Below, in pieces: positions 50,773 through 58,937 of a stretch of 64,000 bases of DNA; position 1 is the stretch's first letter, and the number at the start of each line of letters is the position of its first letter. The position numbers and the translations under genes are program-made. Under the pieces are notes generated by a model that saw only the letters and a list, made by a program, of their open reading frames with translations, searched no databases and was not told where the DNA came from. Origin of the DNA: Lentisphaerales bacterium (GTDB lineage Bacteria > Verrucomicrobiota > Lentisphaeria > Lentisphaerales > Lentisphaeraceae); contig JAKVBD010000015.1 in assembly GCA_022446985.1 (NCBI GenBank), forward strand, positions 17,909 to 81,908, read 5' to 3'.

Positions 50773-51331
50773 TTTTACTCTCTTTTACAGGGTTGAGGCT
50801 GATAGAAGTGACATGAGTTTCTTCGTCGATGATGAAAGGTCTTTGGCCATTCATTGCTTGAGGCGGAGCGTCATTATCCCCATCTTCTTTATCTATAAGA
50901 GCGTAGCGCGCAACAACGGTGGTTCCGTTTGGTCCTACTGAGAGTAAAAACTCCTCTTCATAAACTCGTACTAAAGTCAGATAGTTTTTGCCGTCTAAAG
51001 GCAATCTGCTAAAAACCCGTAGAGGATTCACTCCACCATTGTTATAGACTTTATGATTAACTTTTTTGAGAATGTAAAAAATTAAAACGATGAGTCCGAT
51101 AACTGCAGCTAAAGAAAGGCAGGTCTTGAGTAATATGTCTTCAGATTGTTTGGATGTATTTTCGCCAAGCCCCAATGAGGATTTGTGTTGTTCAGAACCA
51201 AATAAAGCCTTTTCTTCGGTCTTTTGAGTAAGGGCTGGTGATGTTTCCTGAGGGCCGATCTTATCTTGGGAAAAAACTGCCTGAGTCAGTCCAAGAATGC
51301 TTAGTGTAAATATATAAAGTAAATTTTTCAT
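50756..51331 (-). CDS. fliO: Flagellar biosynthesis protein FliO
   Basis: A 191-residue protein: signal peptide (LLYIFTLSILGLTQAVFS), a periplasmic stretch of about 55 residues, one helix (CLSLAAVIGLIVLIFYILKK) and a cytoplasmic domain (RVFSRLPLDGKNYLTLVRVY, EEEFLLSVGPNGTTVVARY). FliO assists FliP assembly. It is the first gene of the minus-strand flagellar operon. The ATG at 51331 is preceded by AAAGGGAAAAT. A GG-N10-GC element lies 13-27 bases upstream. Confidence 0.9.
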   Translation of the reverse strand: MKNLLYIFTLSILGLTQAVFSQDKIGPQETSPALTQKTEEKALFGSEQHKSSLGLGENTSKQSEDILLKTCLSLAAVIGLIVLIFYILKKVNHKVYNNGGVNPLRVFSRLPLDGKNYLTLVRVYEEEFLLSVGPNGTTVVARYALIDKEDGDNDAPPQAMNGQRPFIIDEETHVTSISLNPVKESKNDQGK

Positions 51332-51343
51332 ATTTTCCCTTTC

Positions 51344-51358
51344 GCAGTCTGTATGCCA
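51344..51358 (-). promoter_or_regulatory. Sigma-54-like element upstream of fliO
   Basis: On the minus strand TGGCATACAGACTGC has GG and GC exactly 10 bases apart, as in the sigma-54 consensus TGGCAC-N5-TTGC. The predicted start of transcription would fall about one base before the ATG, leaving no room for the ribosome site, so its role is doubtful unless the message is leaderless. Confidence 0.3.
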
Positions 51359-51509
51359 AATGGTATTTTTGATGCTTTCGGATTCTGTTATATTTTCTTA
51401 TCCTGTTAATTATGAGTGGGTTGTGTTGGTGTTTATTTTTGTTTGAGGGTGAGCGGGGTGGGGTGATAAGGAGAGCTGTGAAGAAGTTTTTTTTACTTAA
51501 GTGTTTTCT

Positions 51510-51524
51510 AGGCATGGTGGCTGC
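51510..51524 (+). promoter_or_regulatory. Sigma-54-like element upstream of the Maf gene
   Basis: AGGCATGGTGGCTGC has GG and GC 10 bases apart and shares GGCAT-N5-CTGCGA with the element before fliO in the opposite direction. Its predicted start falls near 51536, 14 bases before the ATG, within AGGAAA. rpoN lies in the neighbouring operon. Confidence 0.35.
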
Positions 51525-51549
51525 GAGGTAATAGGAAACGAATAGTATT

Positions 51550-53394
51550 ATGGAGACATCAGTGGGACTTAAAGATTGGCAATATACCTCAATACGCGAT
51601 GGTGTTGAGCAATTCGTTTATACTCCCACTCAAGGTAGAAGTAAAATGACTGAGAATCCTCACAGTCCTGAACTTGAACTTTTAGCATTTTTAGATGGTC
51701 AGGAAAAAATAGATCTTCTTTTTCTCTCGCCATGTTCACTCGAGACATATACTACCGCTCGAGAAATGGTGCAGGAGGTTATTGTAATAGATTATTGTAG
51801 GGAACGCCTGGAATTATTTCGGCAAAGAAATCCTAAGGCTCGGGTAGAGGTCTTGCGGAATCATAGAGAATTAAGTCAACTTCTACAGAATTTCAAAGTT
51901 TCGCTTGAGCAAGGCAGAGTTTGCTCTTATATGCCGGATCGCTTTGCTCATCTGGACAAAGAATTGAAAGTCCTGCTTTATGATGAACTATTGAAAATTC
52001 AAAAAGAAGAAGCGTCATTTGCAGTTAACCGGTCATTGAAGCGCTGGCACACAAATATGAACCTGCTTATCAATCTAAAGCATTTGAACTCGACAGTGAA
52101 GTCTTTTCCTGTTTTGTCTGTTCCTCATGTTATCGTTGGGGCAGGACCGTCTTTAGATGAAAACATTCAGACGCTTAAAAAGTATTCGGGGAAAGTTATT
52201 ATAGTAGCAACAGATGGTGCTGTTCAATCACTTATAGCAAATGAGGTTAAGCCGGATTTTATCGTTTCGAAAGAAGACACTCTTATGTCCTGGAGATTTG
52301 TGGCTGGGATTGAAGATACCTTAGTAAATGTACCTCTCTTAATAGATTCTAAAGGCAATCATTATTTGGTCAGAAATTACCCTGGTCAAGTCATTCTGAC
52401 GCGAAGTAGTAGTTTTGAGAAATGGGCAGAGCAAGGAGCAGATAAACTATTGCTGCTGGAAACTGGCTCTTGTGTTGGGCATATGGCCTTTAACTTTGCA
52501 ATTGCTTGTGGAGCATCAGAGATCATAATGGTTGGTTTTGATTTGGCGTTTAAAGATGAAGCATTTCATCCCAAAGATATGCCAGTGCCATATTTTCATG
52601 GAATGGTTGAGCCGGAAATAGACTTTGTAGAAGGATATGCAGGGCAAAAGCTTCGGACTGATATATCAATGAAAGTATATCTTAGGCACTTTGAAGAGAT
52701 GATTTATCGGACAAATATCCCGGTTACAGATGCTACAGAAGGTGGAGCTTTAATTGAGGGAACATCTATTCGAACTTTGGAAGAGGTCTTAAAAGACAAA
52801 GTACAAATTTTAAAAAATATTAATATGCCGTCAATAAGTTTAAGTAATGATAGCTTTTCGGTAGTTTTAGAACAAAATCTTGAAGATCAAATACTTGAGC
52901 CGTTCACAAGTTATCTGATTCAAAATGGCGAAAATTTTTCAGATCAGCAGAAGCAAGAAGATCTTGATGAAGCCCGGAAGTTTCTAGAAGTTTTGCAAGA
53001 GTACCCTGTAAAAAATGGTTTAAATAAAGCCGCATTCGTGAATGAAGGTACAGATGAAGCTTTTCTTAATTGGATTGAGTCTAAAGGTATTTGTACTTAT
53101 ACTCCGGCTAGTTTAACAGAATCATTGAAACTTTGCAAAGAACTTGAGCTCTCAACAATTTATTGTTGCAATGCAGCTGTAGATCCGGATTTACTCTTGC
53201 TGACGGATGTCAGTATTTTTGATGTAAAGACAAGTAAAGATGTGTTGCCATATGAACGCTGTTTATGGAGTTTAAATTACAAAGTTTTAGCAGATAGCAA
53301 CATAGCTGAATTCTGGCGGTTGACTTTACCGGATGATGTAGATGTCGAAACTGTGGATCTTTGGACTCAGGAGGTAGAATATGGACTGTCTTGA
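51550..53394 (+). CDS. Motility-associated (Maf-like) protein, DUF115 family, probable flagellin glycosylation factor
   Basis: A 614-residue protein. The middle part carries the DUF115/MptE-like nucleotide-binding fold: PHVIVGAGPSLDENIQTL, VIIVATDGAVQSLI, KPDFIVSKE, LLETGSCVGHMAFNFAIACG and MVGFDLAF. Maf proteins with this fold transfer nonulosonic acids (pseudaminic or legionaminic acid) to flagellin in Campylobacter, Helicobacter and Aeromonas. The N-terminal third and the last 180 residues are not recognisable. Divergent from fliO and first in an operon with the FliM-peptide repeat gene, which overlaps its end by 14 bases. The sugar biosynthesis genes are not in this window. Confidence 0.75.
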   Translation: METSVGLKDWQYTSIRDGVEQFVYTPTQGRSKMTENPHSPELELLAFLDGQEKIDLLFLSPCSLETYTTAREMVQEVIVIDYCRERLELFRQRNPKARVEVLRNHRELSQLLQNFKVSLEQGRVCSYMPDRFAHLDKELKVLLYDELLKIQKEEASFAVNRSLKRWHTNMNLLINLKHLNSTVKSFPVLSVPHVIVGAGPSLDENIQTLKKYSGKVIIVATDGAVQSLIANEVKPDFIVSKEDTLMSWRFVAGIEDTLVNVPLLIDSKGNHYLVRNYPGQVILTRSSSFEKWAEQGADKLLLLETGSCVGHMAFNFAIACGASEIIMVGFDLAFKDEAFHPKDMPVPYFHGMVEPEIDFVEGYAGQKLRTDISMKVYLRHFEEMIYRTNIPVTDATEGGALIEGTSIRTLEEVLKDKVQILKNINMPSISLSNDSFSVVLEQNLEDQILEPFTSYLIQNGENFSDQQKQEDLDEARKFLEVLQEYPVKNGLNKAAFVNEGTDEAFLNWIESKGICTYTPASLTESLKLCKELELSTIYCCNAAVDPDLLLLTDVSIFDVKTSKDVLPYERCLWSLNYKVLADSNIAEFWRLTLPDDVDVETVDLWTQEVEYGLS

Positions 53395-54550
53395 AAAGAG
53401 TAAAGATGAAATAGTTAAAGTCTTACATGAAATGGACTCTGAGACTTTGGTCAAAGAGCTTCGTGAAGCTAGAAGGAAAACAATAGAAATTATCCTTTTT
53501 CAGCATAATCAGATTGCAGATCTGAATAATCGATTGATAGGAGTGAAGAGTGAACCAAGTGCTCCCAAAGAAGTTGAGGCTAAAGAAACCACTGAGGCTG
53601 AGTCAGAAATAGCAGAGCCAATTGTCGAAGAACCTTTAGTAGCAGATCCTGAGCCGGTTACTGAAGTCCCTGAGCCAGAACCATTAATTATTTCTCAAGA
53701 AGAATTATCTGCCTTGGTTAAAGAGGCTAAAGATACTCATGAAGATCCTCTTATAGAAGTGCCTTTGAGAGAGGTGACAGGGGATTATAAAAAATCATCT
53801 GGATTGGGCTTCACAGAAGAAGAGGCTAAAGCTTACCTGATAGGAGAAGGCAAGGCCAGGGGGGAAAGTCTTGAACTGGATCAAGGCGAGTTAGCCGCAT
53901 TGCTCTCAGAGCCCAAAGAGAACGATTGGGAAGTAGATGAGCTTGAGGTTGCTGGTCTTGAAGCCCAGTTGGAAGAAGCTAGAAAGAAAAAGACTGAAGA
54001 GGATCGATTAGAAAGAGAAAGAATCAGAGAACAAGGCGTAACTAAAAAGGTCAATGAAAATAAGAAGAGACCTAGCCAGGATGAGGTCGCAGTCAGCCTT
54101 GTTGATGATTCAGATGTAGATGCTATCAATGCACACTTAGAAGAGTTAAGAGAGGCTCAAAGAAAAGAATTAGAAAACGAGAAAGAAGAGGATGATGTCG
54201 GTCCTTTAGATCAAAGTGAAATTGATGCTTTACTTGATGGTGGTGAAGAGGATGATGCCGGTCCTTTAGATCAAAGTGAAATTGATGCCTTACTTGATGG
54301 TGGTAGCGAAGATAGTGGCCCTTTAGATCATAGTGAAATCGATGCCTTACTTGATGGCGGTGGCGAAGATAGTGGCCCGTTAGATCAAAGTGAAATCGAT
54401 GCTTTACTTGATGGCGGTGGCGAAGATAGTGGCTCGTTAGATCAAAGTGAAATCGATGCTTTACTTGATGGTGGCGATGATTCTCAAGAGGAGTCAGGAG
54501 TGTTGAGTCAGGATGACATAGATGCCTTGCTTAATGGAGATTCGGAGTAA
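53381..54550 (+). CDS. Protein with six tandem FliM-type CheY-binding peptides
   Basis: 389 residues. The N-terminal 55 residues are helical (EIVKVLHEMDSETLVKELRE). The remainder is acidic and low in complexity. From residue 276, six repeats of about 20 residues follow the motif LDQSEIDALLDGG (276, 296, 315, 334, 353 and, as LSQDDIDALLNGDSE, 375). The last is nearly the N-terminus of E. coli FliM (ILSQAEIDALLNGDS), the peptide that binds CheY-P. Degenerate versions occur at 104 (ISQEELSALV) and 166 (LDQGELAALL). No FliM rotor domain is present. I infer a multivalent receiver-binding scaffold or buffer; nothing demonstrates it. AGGAGG before ATG 53381; the REC-HD gene follows six bases after. 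Confidence 0.75.
   Translation: MDCLEKSKDEIVKVLHEMDSETLVKELREARRKTIEIILFQHNQIADLNNRLIGVKSEPSAPKEVEAKETTEAESEIAEPIVEEPLVADPEPVTEVPEPEPLIISQEELSALVKEAKDTHEDPLIEVPLREVTGDYKKSSGLGFTEEEAKAYLIGEGKARGESLELDQGELAALLSEPKENDWEVDELEVAGLEAQLEEARKKKTEEDRLERERIREQGVTKKVNENKKRPSQDEVAVSLVDDSDVDAINAHLEELREAQRKELENEKEEDDVGPLDQSEIDALLDGGEEDDAGPLDQSEIDALLDGGSEDSGPLDHSEIDALLDGGGEDSGPLDQSEIDALLDGGGEDSGSLDQSEIDALLDGGDDSQEESGVLSQDDIDALLNGDSE
54206..54538 (+). repeat. Six tandem repeats encoding the EIDALL peptide
   Basis: Copies of 57-60 bases sharing gatcaaagtgaaat(t/c)gatgc and tactugat-type blocks (ttacttgatgg) follow one another, with mostly silent differences between neighbours. The sixth copy is the most divergent. 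The similarity points to recent expansion by unequal crossing-over or slippage. Confidence 0.9.
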
Positions 54551-54555
54551 CTAAG

Positions 54556-55578
54556 ATGATAGTTGAGCAGGATATAAATATTTTAATCGTTGATGATGAT
54601 TTAAAAATTGCTGACTTACTTAAGATACATCTACTCAGTATTGGTCGAATTTATTGCAGGTCTGTTAGTACAGCAGAAGAGGCTGTTCAATGTTTATCAC
54701 AAGAAGCCTATGATGTTGTAATCTCCGATTTGCGAATGCCAGGAATTAATGGTATGCAATTCCTTGCGACTGTAAATGAACAATTTCCAAAGTGTGTAAA
54801 AGTACTTTTTACAGGTGCCGGTGATCTGAGTAGTATTCATACCGAAATGCTAAATATTGGCATATCCCACCATATTGGCAAGCCTTGGCAGAAAACTCAG
54901 CTTAACCTGGTTGTGAATTCTATCTTTAGAGATATATACAGTGCGAGAAAGCTGGAGTTGATGGATGATGAATTAAATCTTTTAAAAAATGATCGCGATT
55001 TTCTAAGTCAAAAATTGCTTGAGTGTAAAACAGGCGCAGTAACAACTCTTCGAGAATTAATTCAACTAAGTTCAAGCACTATTGCAAATCATTGCAGAAG
55101 AACGTCCATCCTTGTGACTAATCTTGCAAGAAGGTTGAATAAAGAAAGGGAATTTGTAGAAAAGGTTCAGACAGCTTCTTTGTTGCATGATTTACCACTT
55201 GTAACATATCCTGGGCATATTCATCAGGGATTAGAAACTTATATGTCTGAAATGGAGCGTCAGAGCTACCTTAAACATCCTGAAATCTGTGCGAATTTAT
55301 TGGGGAATATTGAAGATTTTCATACTATGGCTGAGATCGTTCGTTATCATCATGAAAACGTCGATGGCAGTGGTTTTTATGGTATTTCTGGGGATGACTT
55401 GCCATATGAGTCAAAAATGATTAGAATTTGTGATTGTTACGATGAAGAAGAGACATATAATAAAAATGCTCATCACAGTACTCTTGACTATATGAAAATG
55501 TTTCGAGGAAAATGGTTTGACAATGAGCTCTTTGATGAGTTTTATGAAATGATGAGTTCTTATAACAAATTACGGTGA
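54556..55578 (+). CDS. Response regulator with degenerate HD (HD-GYP-like) output domain
   Basis: A 340-residue protein. The receiver (residues 8-120) is complete: acidic pocket at D13-D15, phospho-acceptor D58 (ISDLRMPG), T/A in LFTGAG, and K109 (GKPW). From about 170 there is an HD domain: LLHDLP (H211, D212), HPEIC (H241), HHENVDGSGFYG (265-276). Canonical HD-GYP has HDIGK and HHExxDGxGYP; here the lysine is absent and GYP reads GFY, so cyclic-di-GMP hydrolysis is uncertain. As the first receiver after the EIDALL-repeat gene, it is a candidate partner for it. It overlaps the hybrid kinase gene. Confidence 0.8.
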   Translation: MIVEQDINILIVDDDLKIADLLKIHLLSIGRIYCRSVSTAEEAVQCLSQEAYDVVISDLRMPGINGMQFLATVNEQFPKCVKVLFTGAGDLSSIHTEMLNIGISHHIGKPWQKTQLNLVVNSIFRDIYSARKLELMDDELNLLKNDRDFLSQKLLECKTGAVTTLRELIQLSSSTIANHCRRTSILVTNLARRLNKEREFVEKVQTASLLHDLPLVTYPGHIHQGLETYMSEMERQSYLKHPEICANLLGNIEDFHTMAEIVRYHHENVDGSGFYGISGDDLPYESKMIRICDCYDEEETYNKNAHHSTLDYMKMFRGKWFDNELFDEFYEMMSSYNKLR

Positions 55579-57056
55579 TTTTTCGGATGGAGCCAAAACG
55601 TCAACGGCTTGAGCTAAGTTATAATCTTTCCCCTGTTTCGGGAGAATTAGATTTTTCTTCTTCGGAAATTTTTAATATTCTGGGCATCCAGTTACCTGTC
55701 AACACTTCCGAATGGCAAAAAAATATCAACGATAAAGATCAGAAAAAGTATAACGACTATCTGGATTTGTTGATCAATTCTAAGTCTGCGTCTTCCGAAC
55801 GTTATCGTATTACTCTTCCAAATGGCGACAATATTCTTATTCAGGACAGGGCCGGCCTTATAGAACAGAAAGATCGTTGGCCGATTATTTCTGGAACTAT
55901 AAATGAGGTAGCTTTAGAGCAGGATCAGATGGAGCACATTGAGCACTTAAGCTTGATGGGAAATCTATCGGCTGGTCTCATTCATGATTTCAAAAACTTG
56001 ATGGGTGGAGTTCAGAATATAATTGAGTGGTGTATTTTAGAATCAAATCCACAGCCTAGTGTTTCAGGGGCATTGGAAAAAACAATAGACTATCTGGATC
56101 AGGCAAATGCTTTGATGGTCGGACTTCTAAAGTTAAATGAAAATAAAGAGACAGAATCGCCAGTAGTTATCAAACTTGATCAACTGGTAAAAGACTTTGA
56201 AATGCTTCTGAAGCATATTTGTTCTGCTGCCATTGATGTTGAACTGGATATCGAAGCAAATTTAAATCCTATATCGGCTCATGTTTGTGACATTCAGGAA
56301 ATCTTCCTGAATTTATGTGTCAATGGCCGCAATGCCATGGAATCTCGTGGTGATAAATTAATCGTTCGCTTGAGAAATGTAGTCAGAGAAAAGAAAGACT
56401 TTGTTTGTCTTTCAGTGATCGATAATGGCTGTGGTATTCCAGAAGATAAAATTAACCGAATTTTCGATGCCTACTATACTTCTTCCAGTAAAGGAACCGG
56501 ACTTGGTTTATGGATGGTAAAAAAAATCATCGCAGAACTTGATGGTGATTTAGATGTTAAGAGTACAGTGGATGTCGGAACGACTTTTGACGTATTGCTG
56601 CCGGCTTGTGAAACAGTCGGTACTCGAGGACGAACGACATCCATTGAAAAAGAAAAGCTTTCGGAAACTTCCACCAAAATTAACTTTGAAAAGAAAAATA
56701 CGATTTTATTTGTTGAAGATGAACCTTTGATTCACAGTAGTGTAAGCCGCTGGTTGGAGTCTCTTGGTTTCAATGTGTTGGCTGCTGAAGATGGAAATAC
56801 TGCTTATAAGTTATTCTGTGAAAATGAAGATAAAATTGATCTGATTCTACAAGATTGGATTTTACCGGGCATAAAAGGCGAAGAATTACTTGCTAAATTT
56901 TCAGCATCGGAACGTGGCATGCCGATTATTGTCATGAGTGCTTTTAGCGGTGCTATAGATAATTCAGGAATTTTGAGTCTCGGTGCATCAGCTTATCTAT
57001 CAAAACCTTTTAAAATTAATCAACTGATTGAGTTACTGAAGCAATTTCTTAACTAA
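55575..57056 (+). CDS. Hybrid histidine kinase with C-terminal receiver
   Basis: A 493-residue protein without membrane helices. A PAS-like N-terminus (DFSSSEIFNILGIQLP, then the RITLPNGDNILIQDRAG strand) is followed by the phospho-acceptor H137 in IHDFKNLM (the HDFNNLL class). The ATPase domain carries IFLNLCVNGRNAM, DNGCGIPED, and TGLGLWMVKKIIAELDG. A receiver at about 374-493 has LFVEDEPLIH, D in LILQDWILPG and K in LSKPFK. GTG 55575 overlaps the preceding stop; ATG 55587 is an alternative. It is a candidate donor for the preceding REC-HD protein. It ends overlapping the tail of the interrupted kinase on the other strand. Confidence 0.85.
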   Translation: MIFRMEPKRQRLELSYNLSPVSGELDFSSSEIFNILGIQLPVNTSEWQKNINDKDQKKYNDYLDLLINSKSASSERYRITLPNGDNILIQDRAGLIEQKDRWPIISGTINEVALEQDQMEHIEHLSLMGNLSAGLIHDFKNLMGGVQNIIEWCILESNPQPSVSGALEKTIDYLDQANALMVGLLKLNENKETESPVVIKLDQLVKDFEMLLKHICSAAIDVELDIEANLNPISAHVCDIQEIFLNLCVNGRNAMESRGDKLIVRLRNVVREKKDFVCLSVIDNGCGIPEDKINRIFDAYYTSSSKGTGLGLWMVKKIIAELDGDLDVKSTVDVGTTFDVLLPACETVGTRGRTTSIEKEKLSETSTKINFEKKNTILFVEDEPLIHSSVSRWLESLGFNVLAAEDGNTAYKLFCENEDKIDLILQDWILPGIKGEELLAKFSASERGMPIIVMSAFSGAIDNSGILSLGASAYLSKPFKINQLIELLKQFLN

Positions 57057-58680
57057 GAATATTGTAAAGACTTTCAGGAACCTTAATTCCAAATCTACTT
57101 CCCTTGCCTTCTTCGCTAAAGACATACGGTGAACAGCCTATAACTTCACTGAGTTCGCGAACGATTGCCAGCCCAAGTCCAGTACCTGCATAAGTTTTGG
57201 TCAGTATATTCTCCACTTGAATAAAACGGTCAAAGATTTTTTCTATGTCTTTTTCAATGATGCCTATACCGGTATCTTGAACTTCTAATAGCAAGTGATC
57301 ATCTTGCGGTTCAACTCTAAGAGTTATTTGTCCACCTTCCGGAGTGAATTTAACGGCATTGCCGACGAAATTTGAAAGTATGTGAAATAGCTTCGATCTA
57401 TCACACTCAAAGAGAAGAGAGAGGTCGTTAGGCGTTTCGATACGAAGGTTCAGATTGTTTTTAGTAATTTGAAAATGGTGAAGGTTAACAACTTCAGCGA
57501 TGAGCGCATCTGCAGAGAAGGTGGTGATTTTAAATTCTGTTTTTTCTTCATTTTTAGCAATTGTCAGTAAGTCTTCAATGATGGCTTGCAGGTGAACAGC
57601 AGCTTCGAGTATGTAGTTCGTGTGCTCTTCCATAAGGCCACGATCCTTTAGGTACTCTTCATGAGAATTTCTTATTATCGTAGTAAAACCGATAATAGGA
57701 TTAAGTGGAGTTCTTAATTCGTGGGTTATATTTGCGATGAAGTCATCTTTAAGTTTGTTCGCTTCCTCTGCCTGAATTTTTGCTTTTGTTAATAGTTCAG
57801 TTGCTTTTTTCTTGTCTGTGGTATCGCGGCTAATATTGATGATACCACAAATTTCGTTTTCTGAGTTTCGAATGGGGACTTTACTACTTGTCAGCCAAAT
57901 CTCTTGATCATTGAGGACAATCTTTTATTCTCGATTAATAAGTGGCTGGCCGGTATCTAGAATGATTCTATCTTCTTCAATTTGCTTGGTGGCAATTTCC
58001 GCAGAGAGGAAGTCACTTTGGTCTTTGCCTATAGCTTCCTCGGGTGAGTTGAGCCCGTATAGTTGGCTAAGAGCTTTATTGATTCGAATAAATTTTAGAT
58101 CAGCATTTTTAAAAGAGATATATTCTGGAACTTCACTCAATAAGGTGTGTAACAAATCGCGCTCATAAGCAAGTTCATTATGAGCTTCTTTGAGTTCATA
58201 CTCCGCTTCTTTTCTTCCGCTGATATTTCGGATACAGAAGATAAGGAAAATAGTCTTATTTAAAGTCAGTTTGTTGACCGTAACATCAGCAGGAAAGGCC
58301 GATGCATCAGCTCTGAGGCATGTAGCCTCCATGAAAGTCAGAAGTTTTTTAGAGGTATTTAAGAGCAGAGTATCAAGAGTAGTGTCATTCAGACCATTGA
58401 TTATGTTTTTGATATTCTTTGAAAATAACTCATCTGATGAATGTAAAAAGAAGTCCAGGCTACGGTGGTTAAAATCATGAATCTTGCCATTTGGATCGGT
58501 GATGACCACTGCATCGTAGATATTGTTGAGTAACTCTCTGTAGACTGGGTTTTCAGTATCACTCGTAGGTATTGAGGTGCCAGCGTGACTCTTTTCTTTT
58601 GAAGCCTTTAATGATTTTAGGAAATCATCAGGTAACTGAATTCTAACAGTCGTTGTCGATAGTTCATGAGGTCTGGCCAT
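57049..58680 (-). pseudogene. PAS-PAS histidine kinase interrupted by in-frame TAA
   Basis: From ATG 58680 the frame encodes a cytoplasmic N-terminus and two PAS domains (YDAVVITDPNGKIHDFNHRS and EYISFKNADLKFIRINKAL), then ends at TAA (57927-57925) after LINRE. In the same frame it continues KIVLNDQEIWLTSSKVPI, then the H-box THELRTPLNPIIGF, the N-box FVGNAVKFTPEGG, the G1 box VQDTGIGI and TGLGLAIVRE, to 57049. The product would be a 543-residue sensor kinase cut by one codon between the second PAS domain and HisKA. The stop could arise from GAA, CAA or AAA by one change. The downstream half alone lacks a start before the H-box; its first ATG (57633) is after it. Confidence 0.85.
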
Positions 58681-58937
58681 ACAGTTCTGTCTCTAAATTT
58701 TTGTTCACAGTAGCTCATTTTTTATTCCAGAATTGGGAGACTTTAATCAGGTAACATGAATTTGGGAGTTTTAATGCTCAAGCTTCAGGTAGAAAAATAT
58801 TTTATCAATTTTGAGGAAAGTGTATTTTTACTGATTGGTAGTTTTTTGCATCATACTTCGCGATAGGTAATTTTGTTGTAATTCACCTTTTTATCACAGT
58901 ATATTATGTACAACAGCAGAGAAGGAGGGCTCTACAA

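Noticed and set aside
51344..51358. A confident sigma-54 promoter for fliO
   Set aside because: The GG/GC spacing is right, but the predicted start is one base before the ATG and would exclude the AAAGGGA ribosome site; I list it only as a low-confidence element.
3819..58680. Genetic-code recoding or selenocysteine/pyrrolysine use to explain the in-frame stops
   Set aside because: The three stops are TAA, TGA and TAA and fall at unrelated residues; TGA in kdsB has no SECIS-like stem that I can see, and all other genes in the window use normal stops including TGA and TAA.
58681..58937. A cobalamin riboswitch before icmF
   Set aside because: The 257 bases are A/T-rich and I find no conserved B12-box or paired multi-stem structure.
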